Positions 33,601 through 43,885 of a stretch of 64,000 bases of DNA are shown piece by piece. This stretch comes from Malania oleifera (lineage: Eukaryota > Streptophyta > Magnoliopsida > Santalales > Ximeniaceae), in NCBI RefSeq assembly GCF_029873635.1, contig NC_080423.1:108299988-108363987 (forward strand). The letters run 5' to 3'. A program made the translations under genes and the position numbers. A model generated the notes under the pieces. That model searched no databases. It was not told the DNA's origin and worked only from the letters and a program-made list of their open reading frames with translations. The stretch's first letter is position 1; each line of letters begins with the position of its first letter.

Positions 33601-35200
33601 ATCTCTCTTCGATTTCGGTCCCGTTAGTCACCGGATCAACGATTTGAGGCCACCACGATGCTCCTAACGGAGTTCTCTTCAAGTCTGCTGGAGCGGATAG
33701 TTGGTGGAACGAAGTTGGAATTCATCCCAAATCTAAGGTAAGGTCTTTTATTCAGAATTTGGGTTTCCAACAGTTGTAAGAAATGTAATAGACGTAGAAA
33801 TAGTAATGTTTTGTTCTGAGATTTATGATTTTCAGGATGTTGAGTGGAGAACCTTGCGGGCATAGGACCCGTTATAGTTGGGGGATTTTAGCAGAAATCA
33901 GGTGCTATGCTAGGTTATTTGAGTATGATTTCAATATAAAATTATAAATGTTCCACTAGAGTATTATTCACAGTAGAGATTTATACAGTTTATCAAGTAT
34001 GATTAATATGTTTTAAAATTACTGTGTGGCTTGAGAATATAGATATAGTACAGAAATATGTTCTACAGTATTTTCCTGAGTTATGTTTTACAGAATATAA
34101 AGACAGTGGATATGTTTTATAGTAATTACAGAATACCATGATTATATAGTTGATACAGATACAGATACAGTTTATAGTATCATGATATATAATTTTATAG
34201 TTTATTTCAGAAAATACAGTTGATACAGATACAGTTTATCACAGCATCATGGTTTATATAGTATTACAGAATCATGGTAAACAGATAGTTGTATATAAAG
34301 ATGTATTATATAGTATCAGACCCTGTTGGACCATATAGTTTACAGAGCACGGTACCGTAACTACATATAGTATATAGAGTGCAACCACCTATTCAGATAA
34401 TACATGATATAAAGGTCGATCGCATAGAGCCCACGAGTGGACAGACTTCCCATCAGATATGGGTTGAGGAGGGTTGATCAGACCGATAGAGTATAGTAAT
34501 TTATACCTAGTTGGCCAGTTAGGGTAGATCCCGCCTATGGGCCGCACAACCCTATCATGAGGGGTTAAATTATGACACACAGTTATCCACAGGGAAGTTT
34601 TTAGTTATTACTATGATTATACAGATTTACAGAAATAGAAAATATATATATTTATTAGAAGTATTTTGAGTAAAAGCCTAAAATATAGAAATGTTAAGCA
34701 ATAGATAAAAGATGATGGTTTATATTATTGGTATTGTATTTACAAATTCAATTGATACATGATTATATAGTAATATATTTTCATAGTATTGTAATTCATC
34801 TGCCACATACTAGCAATAACATATTTCGTCTTACTGAGCGTTGGCTCATCCTAATTAATTTAACATTTTTTAGATGATCCAGGTAGGCGAACAAATCAGG
34901 CTTGCAGGTAGAGGGACTTCAGTACTGCCCTGTCAGTAGAGAGTGAGTATTTGTTTTGGAGTATTTCGGTGTAGCCCTAACCAGTTGAGGGTATTTTGGG
35001 GAACAGTCGTGCTTGTATATTTTGGAAAACATTTTACCACTCTGGTATTGTATATAATTATATATGGTTATGTTCATTTAATTTCCACTTCTCGCTGCTT
35101 AGGTTGATGGTTGGGTCTAATTCAGTTGGTTTCAGAGCATTATAAATGTTATAGTATATAAAAAAAAAAAAACCCCCAAGTTAAATAGCAGGTCGTTACA
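30687..35200 (+). mobile_element. Ty3/gypsy-type solo LTR (about 2.0 kb) split by another solo LTR
   Basis: It starts TGTAACGACCCG and ends AGGTCGTTACA, with a near-duplicate 5-bp flank (GGAAG / AGAAG). It is closely related to the LTR at 51969-53973. The TATA box TATAAATAG is at 33518-33526, with a CT-rich leader after it. No internal region is present, so it is a solo LTR. The palindrome cluster at 30766-30990 and 33496-33510 is cut by the inner LTR. Confidence 0.8.
31000..33495 (+). mobile_element. Ty3/gypsy-type solo LTR (2.5 kb) nested in the 30687-35200 LTR
   Basis: It starts TGTGATGACCC and ends GGGGTGTTACA. It is flanked by GACTC (30995-30999) and GGCTC (33496-33500), a 5-bp target duplication with one difference. 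It sits between the palindrome cluster and TATA box of the outer LTR. It contains the CACCCACACTGTTT and TTACTAAGCGTCGTCTCACT-type phrases shared by the other gypsy LTRs here. Confidence 0.8.
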
Positions 35201-35432
35201 AGAAGTCTTTACTAAAGGTATGTTTCCTTACTCTTTCCTCGATGATTTCATCAACGTCTCTAGTGTGTTTTCTCTTCAAATATGATGTACTTCTTTTTGT
35301 GGTGATAACCTCCTCCAAGTTGATATATTTATAGGCTTGCACCATTATCTATTCCATATTAGTCTAGGGGTTTCTTCCCTATGGAATTTAGGAAGTCATA
35401 ATGTTGCAAAGCCATTATCAAGGCAGTTGCTA

Positions 35433-36700
35433 TGTTGGAGATGTGGATATTGGTAGGGAACGCATGCACTGGGGAAGCATAGTGATGCGAAGAAGAAGGA
35501 AGCTAGCTGCAAGAGGAAAATTGTCGATGGTTAGTCAACAACTGCATTGACAATTTGCTCTCAGTATCAAACCATTGACAGTTTTGTTCGGCGCAGGTCA
35601 CAAAAATTTGAATTTGGAGATAAATAGATTGGGGGATTTTGAGGTTTTTCCTTTGGGATTTGCTATAGACGTGGTTTAGTGGTATTCTAAGACTTCTATA
35701 CGCGTAGGGTTTCAATATATGCAATATTTTGTAACTCTTTATAAAAGCTTGACATTTTGATAGTGAAAATTCAATTGCTACTCCCATGGATGTAGTCACA
35801 TTATTGAACCACATAAATTCGTGTGTCATTGATTTTATTGCTTTCCTTTATTCATTGTGATTGATTGCTTGTTCCATATATTCATTATTGCGTGCTTGCA
35901 TTACTTGTTTTGTATTGATTCGAGTTTGTTAGTTTCTGTTGCGCATTCAACTCAAAAAATTGGTATTAGATCTATTGGTTCGCAATGATTGAGACTTTTT
36001 CGTTGAAGTTTGAGATTGGTAAGTTCAATGGGACGAGAAATTTTGGACTTTGTCAGAGGAGGGTTAAGGACGTGTTGATGCAGCAAGACATGGTGAAGGA
36101 ACTATACGGAAAACAGCTGGAAGGCATGGACAACACGAGTTGGAAGCCAAGGTTGTGGCTACTATTAGGTTATGTTTGGCCAATGACATAATGTATCATG
36201 TCATGGATGAGGAATCGCCGGCTGTAGTTTGGCTAAAACTTGAGAGCCGGTACATGTTCAAGTCTTTATCGAACAAGTTGTATTTTAAGCAACGACTCTA
36301 TGGGCTTAAGATGGCAAGGGGTTTGGACTTGAATGAACACATTAACGTATTTAATTAGATCATCAGTGATTTGAAGCAGGTTGATGTGAAGTTCAAGGAT
36401 GAAGATAAGGCATTAATGCTGCTGAATTCCCTACCTGCGCCTCCTATATATGAGAATCTGATTACGACTATGACATGAGGGAAAGAAACCCTGGAGTTGG
36501 AGGATATCACGAGTGCATTGTTGAGTTTCCATAGAAAGAAGGCCAGTGATGAGGGTTCACAAGGTGAAGGGCTTGTGCCAAAGGAGAATCAGGATCGTGG
36601 GAGGAGCAAGTTCTAAGGTGGATCGAGCAATAATAGGGCTCGGTCAAGTTCCAAGAAGAATAAGGACGTGCGGTGCTTTAAGTGTACGAAAATGGGAGCA
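35433..36700 (+). mobile_element. Tork-type Ty1/copia element: 5' LTR, primer site and gag region (broken)
   Basis: A probable LTR of about 0.52 kb starts TGTTGGAGATGTGG (35433) and ends near 35955, followed by TGGTATTAGATC (35961), an initiator-Met primer site variant. Gag sequence follows: FEIGKFNGTRNF, then IRLCLANDIMYHVMDEESPA with WLKLESRYMFKSLSNKLYFK, LPAPPIYENLITTM, and a knuckle-like CFKC near 36670. This is the Tnt1/Tork gag pattern. It is a fossil with several breaks; homology ends at about 36700. Confidence 0.7.
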
Positions 36701-36776
36701 CTTAAAACTCCTTTTTCCATTCTATGTTGTGCATTCCGTAGAAGTTTCTAAATAGATTATACGGTTCACTTTATGT

Positions 36777-36834
36777 TTTAGATGTTAATGTGCTTTAGAT
36801 ATCAAATTATCTTTTAGAAGAGTGTTTAGTGAAA
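36777..36834 (+). repeat. Short direct duplicate of 42722-42779
   Basis: TTTAGATGTTAATGTGCTTT and the next 38 bases recur at 42722-42779 with few differences. A looser copy starts near 37447. The copies flank the solo-LTR nest, which hints at a local duplication older than the insertions. Confidence 0.6.
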
Positions 36835-36932
36835 ATCACTTCGTTAATGCTACTAAAGCCCTAAAAAATAATTTTTGAGTTACCCTTTTTGCTATGTTTT
36901 CGGGCACAAGTTTATATTTACTGATATTAATA

Positions 36933-36963
<31 letters not shown>

Positions 36964-37119
36964 TTTGTAGCATTTTTTTGATACTACCTGGTTTCAAGGA
37001 AAGAAGCCTTGATTTGAAATTTGTGCCATAGATTGGTCTACGTTAAAACTTCCCAACTGTGAATCTCATAAAATGGTTTACCTTACCGTAATTTTATCCG
37101 AGGATGTTTCTTTTGCAGA

Positions 37120-37391
37120 CAGTTTCCCTTGTGTCCCATGTGACTGATTGCAAGTGAAAGAGCTTGCAGTGCCTAAAATATATATATATACCGTTTCCCT
37201 AGTGTCCCTTGTGACTGATTGCAAGTGAAAGTGCTTGCAGTGCCTAAAATATATATATATACAGTTTCCCTAGTGTCCCATGTGACTGATTGCAAGTGAA
37301 AGAGCTTGCAGTGCCTAATATATATATATATACATATACAGTTTCCCTAGTGTCCCATGTGACTGATTGCAAGTGAAAGAGCTTGCAGTGC

Positions 37392-37435
<44 letters not shown>
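37120..37435 (+). repeat. Minisatellite: four copies of a 71-77 bp unit with TA tails
   Basis: The unit GTTTCCCTAGTGTCCCATGT followed by GACTGATTGCAAGTGAAAGA and GCTTGCAGTGCCTAA begins at 37122, 37193, 37264 and 37341, and each copy ends in a (TA)n run of growing length (the last reaches about 37435). Copies are nearly identical, so the array is young and probably length-variable. A second TA run lies at about 36930-36952. Confidence 0.9.
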
Positions 37436-37437
<2 letters not shown>

Positions 37438-37783
37438 TACTTTTATTTTTAAGATGTTCATGTGCTTTAAAATTTAAATATCATATTATATTTTAAATCT
37501 CACTTTTACTGTTCACTTTTCCTTTCCTTTTACATATTGCAAAATCAAAATGGTACTTATTGTTGGCCTTGGTGGCTACATAATCTAAATTGTCATGTTT
37601 TGATGATAACAATCCATAGTGATTTTAGGTAAAATAATTTTCGCATGTCAAGTTATGGTAAGTATAAATTCAAATGTAAAGATTAAGTAAAATCCTAATA
37701 AGTTAGACATCGTTAAAAAAAAAGGAAATTGTTAGCTTTGGTGGTTCCATAATCATATTTAATATATTTTAATAATATTAACT

Positions 37784-38915
37784 TGTAGTAATCGAAAAAA
37801 AAATTATCATTGATCAATTAATTAATTAAATATTATTAAATTAATTAATTAAATAAACAAATAAAATGAATAATAAATGAAAAAAAAATTTAAATAAAAA
37901 TTAATTAATTAAAAAATAAATAATAATTATTAATTAAATCATATAATATAATATGTTTATATATATAGGATAATATCTCCTGAAGTTAGAAACTTCAAGA
38001 GATTGAGATCAAACAAGGCTTAAACTCCACCTACTGAGCCTCTCCTTTCTTCAGTCTCTCTCTACGTCTCTCTCTCCAACCGCTACTCCTCCTCTCTCTC
38101 CTTATTTTCTTAGCAAATACTTGATCGATCGGAAACGAAAAATACTACTAGAATCCTATCTCCGTCACTGATATTCCTACTAGAGTGAATTTGTCGTAAG
38201 AGCATTATGGACACCACTCCTAGGGTAAGGTATACTCGTTCTCTTTCCTCAATTTTTTTTTTTTTAAATCTTTAGCCAAATCGACGATCGGACGCCACCA
38301 CGGGGTCCTAATTCCGATCCTCGTCATGTTGGCTGGAGTGAATTTTCAATTTGGGAGTCTTAGCTAGGCACCACTCCAAAGTTAGGGTGAGATTTAAGGA
38401 ATTAAGAAAATTAGTTATTTTTAATAATTTAATTATTTATTTGGAATTTATGAGTTTAAGAAATGTTAAAATAGTATTTTATTTAGGGTTGATTTGATTG
38501 AACTAGAGTTATTGAATCAGAATTCGGGTGAGTGCCGCAAACATCGTTTTAGGGTCCCTGCTGACGTAGTTTCTGAAAATCAAGTAAGAGGAATAGATTA
38601 AGCCAATAATTTTGTAAATTTACCAGTTAAAATTTTAAAAAATATGTGTAAGTATATGTTTATTATGCGAATTTTATAAAAGCCAACCGATTTTGAATTG
38701 TGATTTTAAATTTAGGGTTGTGTTATTAGTTATTATTTGCGAAAATGAAATGATGAAAGTAATGGATTTTCTGCATAATTATGGAGATAATTAAATGTGT
38801 ATTTTCAGTAATGTGAATGATGAATGTGGGTTGGCGTATTTTTACTAAATGTATAAATATGTGTATTATTCTAAATCATGTGGCATGAGTAAAAAGAATA
38901 TATTGCGATGAATTA

Positions 38916-38951
<36 letters not shown>

Positions 38952-40658
38952 TTATGAAATGTTGGAAATACTGAAATGTGTTGAGAATATTTATTTTGTG
39001 TGATTGTTAAAGTAGAGTTGAATGTGAATGTTAAATTGCAAGTTATGGTTTGAGAAGTTTGGTAGATTGTGATTTCGTGTTATGCACAGTACTGTTGTGC
39101 ATGATTTTTGAAGAGCTAGTGCACCCACACGTCTCGTGGAGAATGTGGAGATGGGATGATCGATTGTGTTGTATAGGGTAGAGTTTTTCCTGGAGTCCAA
39201 ACCAGTGTGGGAAAGTCAATCTGACTTACTAACTAAAGAGGTTCTTTATTTTATTTAACTATGGTGGACCAACCAAGGTTAAGTCCAGCCTTCGGGCCTG
39301 CACAACCCATCATGGGAGGAAGCATGATAGTGTGTTATCCATCTGGTAGTGAGTTCTAAATGTATAATTGTTAATTTAACCAGTGAATAAAATGAGAACA
39401 AAATATATGAATGCAGACGGGAATACAGAGAAAGTGAAATGTGAATGTGAAATGTGGAAGTGAGATTTATGTGATGTGAAAAATGGGAACTTGAAAAAAT
39501 GAATAATACAAAGACAACAAACACAGAGTAAAGTAATAAATGTATTATATATTGTAGTATTATATGTATTTGGGGCGAAGTATACTCTCCGCTCGAGGGC
39601 TTGCTGAGAAAGGCGAGTACCTTGATTAATATCAGATGTAGCCATACTGGGCTGCTTAACGTATTAAGGCAGAGGGAAACTACTTGTATGAACAGGTAAT
39701 CTTCTATATTCTCGGGAACTTCTGCTTGTAAATAAACTATCCACTTGAGGGCTTACCGAGTAAGGTAAGTGCCCTGATATGTAGGGGTGAGCAAACGGGC
39801 GGTTCTGCCAAATTCGGTTAATTAACCGAATTAACCAAAAATTTCGGTTAAAGAATAGTGTTAACCGAACCGACCGAACCATTGGGCCTCACCAAACCGA
39901 ACCCGTTAATCGGTTAACCGAATTAATATTCTCCATTAACCGAACCGAAACCCGATTAACCAAAATATTGGAAAGCATAACCGAACCGACTGAACCGAAT
40001 TTTTTAACCGAACCGAACCGACCAATTTCGGTCGGTTAATTCGGTTAGTTCGGTTTTCCCCGAATTATGCTCACCCCTACTGATATGCTTCAGTTGTAGC
40101 CATAGGTTGCATAAGGTATCATAGTAGAGGAGTGCTATTTGTATGGGTGAGTAATCACCCAAAATTCTTGGGAAACTCTCGTTAATAAAATATGTTGCAT
40201 GTATGTGAGTAGGGACAGAGAATGATTTCATATTTTTGGATTAATTTGTAAATGATGATTATATTTTGTACACAAACCTCATGATAGCACACAATGGTGT
40301 TAATCTATTTCGTCTTATTGACATGTGTCTCACCCGATATGAATTTTCATCTTTTTCAAGACCTCCATGTGATCGAGCTCATTAAGTTCAGGACTGGCGT
40401 AGCATTTTTGAGAGAGAGAGGGTATAGACTTTTGTTGTATATTTTGGGTTCGTTTAATTTTTCTGAGATGTATATATGTTTGTGAATGCTGGATGTTGGA
40501 GAATACCTTTTGGGGATATATATATATATATAGAGCTCTGGTATGTTATAAAAGATGTTAGTTTATTTTTCTGCTGCGTAATTGATGTTAGAGTATTAGA
40601 TACAAGTAAATGGAACACGTGGCACCCGGGCCTCACTTGGCGGGTTCGGGGCATCACA
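37784..40658 (+). mobile_element. Ty3/gypsy-type solo LTR (about 2.6 kb without its MITE)
   Basis: It ends GGGTTCGGGGCATCACA at 40658, followed by TAACC. The probable left end is TGTAGTAATCG at 37784, preceded by TAACT, a 5-bp duplication with one difference. Internal phrases (GAGGGCTTGCTGAGAAAGG, CACCCACACG, CTTATTGACATGTGTCTCACC) match the LTR at 505-2867. It contains a hAT MITE at 39782-40079. Confidence 0.65.
39782..40079. mobile_element. hAT-type MITE, 298 bp, rich in AACCGA/TCGGTT
   Basis: Terminal inverted repeats TAGGGGTGAGCA and TGCTCACCCCTA are flanked by an exact 8-bp target duplication CTGATATG (39774-39781 and 40080-40087), which together define the hAT superfamily. The interior is almost wholly made of AACCGAACCGA-type words in both orientations, so the whole element can fold on itself. 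It inserted in the gypsy LTR at 37784-40658. Confidence 0.9.
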
Positions 40659-42267
40659 TAACCTATTTGTTGTTCCTACTCCATCTTTACAGATAAAGTA
40701 AGTATAGGTACAAGTGACAAATACATTAAGCACTGGATCAAAGGCAAAGATTGAACCGAGTAGACGTTTGAATAAGAAAGATCGAAAGGACACTCACTCG
40801 GAAGAACTCAAGCACATCCAAGGAAGCTTAATGTAGAATTATATGTAATGAGGAGTGTTTGAGGTAGTATTCATTGTAACTCTTGCGGTTTTGTTTGACA
40901 CATGATTTCTAAGCAAGAGTTAAGCAAATTGCATATGCATACTAGGACATAAAAGTATATAGGATATCACTTAAATGAAAAATAAGTTTTTCATTGTTTC
41001 ATACTTAAGATTTTTCAAAAGCAAAATCATGACTTATATGAAAAATATCCTATACTCAACTTTGATTAAAATGGGACAAGTGTTATGTGGTCATAGTATT
41101 GTGAACTTTAATATACTTGGTCTCGATTAAGTCAAAACTATTTTTATGTATCTAAAGATTCAACTAAATCAAGTATATTTTCATAAGGACAAATTTTAAA
41201 TCATATTAGTGTTATAATCTTTTACAAACTTGGTCTTAGTTAGGTTTAAAACCTCAATTATGCACCTATCAAATTTCTAGAACATCCTTTGGTATTTCAG
41301 GCATAACTTTTGTTAAAAAAAAGTCCAAAAGGGGCGATTTTGGTATCTATGGAAAGTTAAGAAAAAATCTCACAACTTTCGTGTTGATGGCTTTTTCTGA
41401 TTTGGGGTAATCATCGATGATTTGAGGTAATTTGTGGACGATTTCAGGAAAAATGTTAGTAGTCGGCGAATTGGGACAAATAGTCGATGAGTTGGGTCAA
41501 ATAGTTGACAATTTGCATTGAGATTTAGTCTCCAACGGCTATAAAGGGCTAGTTTTTAATTTAAACATATAATATATCACCTCAATGGCCATAGAACAGC
41601 TAGTAGCCCATTTTGCCTATAAATACAAGTCCATATACTTGTTTAGAAATGGTTTTGATGGTTCTTACATGATTTTAGTCAATAACATCTTTTGAATACA
41701 AAACCTAAGCACTTTACATTTTAGTTCTTCATCTCAAGTGTGCAATTTCTCTCTTGCTCTCTAATCTTGTTTGATTCATTATTTGAGAGATTTGTGTGAT
41801 CATTGTATTGTATTTGATATCAGCTCAATTAAAGGAGCATTGCTTTGTATATCATCTTCTTGTTGTAAAGGGTTCTTTGTGAACCAAGTTGTGAAGGTTC
41901 TTTGTGAACTGATTTGCAAGGCTTCTTGGCGAACCTTGCAGCTCTTTGTAAGTGTCGTGGGATTTGTTCTCTCGTTGTAAGGCTTCTCCGCCGGTGAAGG
42001 AGTTTTATGGTAGAATGTGGAATCTTTGAGTTGGTCTCAAGGCGTAGATGTAGGCTTGGTGCCGAACCACGTTAAAATATAGGTGTTGAGCTTTCTCTGC
42101 CCTACACTCTTTTACTTATGTCTTGTGCATGATTTACATTTTATATATTGTGATATAATTGCTTGTATCTTACCAAAAATTATTATTTTATAGAGAGAAG
42201 CAAAAATACGCGAAAAAGTCCATTTATCCCTCCTCTAAATTCTTTACCCCAGTGGGCCAACACTTAT

Positions 42268-43885
42268 AAATCATATCATTTCTTGTTCCAAATTATTCTA
42301 CTGCATTTTCTAGAAAAGCTAGCAAATCTAGAGGCATGGGTTTGAGTGAAACACAATTATCTACCCCATTAGTGGTGATTACAAAATACTAATCATCACA
42401 TAAAATTAAATTGCAATGTGATTGTTTTCATTATTTTGTGTTTGTTTTCAGTGATTACAAACTAATTTATTAACTAGTACTTATTTCATTTGTATTTTCC
42501 ATTTAATTCTTTGTATCATAATTGATGGGAAGACTTTTCACAATCTCTAGAAAAAAAAAAAAAAAAAAAAGAAGAAGAAGAAAAGAGCCTTGTATATGAT
42601 GCCATGAAAGGACACAATGAATTTATTTTTTCACGAGTAGTCGTTTATGGTAATTTCATCAAAAGCTTTTACTATAATTTGGCATCGTAATTTAAAGCTT
42701 CTTTCTGCTTTTCCTTTTGTCTTTAGATGTTAATGTGCTTTAGATACCAAATTATCTTTTAAAAGAGTGTTTAGTGCAAATTAAACACATCTCCATTTCT
42801 TTAAATGCTTGAATAATTGGATGTGAGGAGATTATGATTATTGAGGTTCCATGTATATGTCAATCTTGCAAATCTTTCCCTATTTATATTCCCCATATTT
42901 AAATGTTATTTGAATTTTTCATCTTTCTTTTGTATTCTTAACTTCAAAATAGCCTAGATTACTTCCCTAAATCAATGTATTTACATGAAAATTTATGACC
43001 CTCAATTTTGCAAATTTTATAAATTAAAAGAAAAATCAGGATTGGAGCTCTCTCTTATGATACATCTTCATAATTAGAGCTTGAAAATTTTATATTTTGA
43101 GAGAATGCTATTCATTCCATTGACTCATTAATAGTTATGATTTTCATTCAAATTAGTTTGAATGATTAACTGTTGTTTTCTTATGAAAACAACAGTTATG
43201 TAAGCATTAGAAACACAGAATAGGTAAAAGAAGTGTGAAATGTGAAATGACAAAGTTACTTGCAACTAAAAAACAATTGAACAATCTTGTCACAAAAGAT
43301 CACAATATTGTCTGGAAAATGTCTTACGAAGTAGACCGATAAGGTTCTTGAGCTCATAATGTTTGTGTTTGGCTTGGTGCGAGTCCAGACAGTGATTAAT
43401 ATCATGCTTGACTAGTTCCAGACACTTAAAAAAAGTGTACTTCAAGAAGAATTTTTTAAAAGGACAGTGAATCTCCCGGCAGTATTGGAAACTACATCCT
43501 GTAAAATGGCTAGAAGAAAATTAGCCTCCTACTAAACCCACACTTGAATCTAAAACACACAAAGTTGGACAAAAGAGATGGTTCCAATAGAATTCACTGA
43601 AACCAAAATTTGTGAGAATAACAATTACTGGATTGAAACTTAACCATAGCATAATACATTACTCCCAGAACAAGAATATAAAATCCAGTTCGTACAAAAA
43701 AGACTACATTATGAACTACTTAACAGCATAAAACAAACTAATTACTACAGAAAGCAACATAATTTGCCCACACATACCATAAAGAACTAATCGCTAGACT
43801 GAAACTGTGGCACCTTAACCAAGCCTCAGATTGCATAGAATATAATACATACAACGCCTCAAAATAAATACACTGCTCAAAAAGA
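42268..43885. other. Spacer and presumed 3' region of the AHAS gene
   Basis: AT-rich. The part next to 43886 is the likely 3' UTR of AHAS (minus strand). No coding frame is supported. Confidence 0.5.
43167..43198. repeat. Perfect hairpin, 14-bp stem and 4-base loop
   Basis: AACTGTTGTTTTC (43168-43180), loop TTAT, then GAAAACAACAGTT (43185-43197), with one more pair outside. It lies about 690 bases past the AHAS stop codon. Its role is unknown. Confidence 0.8.

Larger units (their letters stand above)
37561..42262 (+). mobile_element. Sirevirus-like copia solo LTR interrupted by a gypsy solo LTR
   Basis: It starts TGTTGGCCTTGG with TTTTGATGATAACAA shortly after, and ends TGGGCCAACA. It is flanked by an exact 5-bp target duplication CTTAT (37556-37560 and 42263-42267). 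The right part carries a palindrome cluster (about 41400-41520), a TATA box TATAAATA (41618-41625) and the CCATTTATCCCTCCTC-type phrase of Sirevirus LTR ends. Removing the gypsy LTR at 37784-40658 leaves about 1.8 kb. A second LTR-start-like phrase at 37730 is unexplained. Confidence 0.75.
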
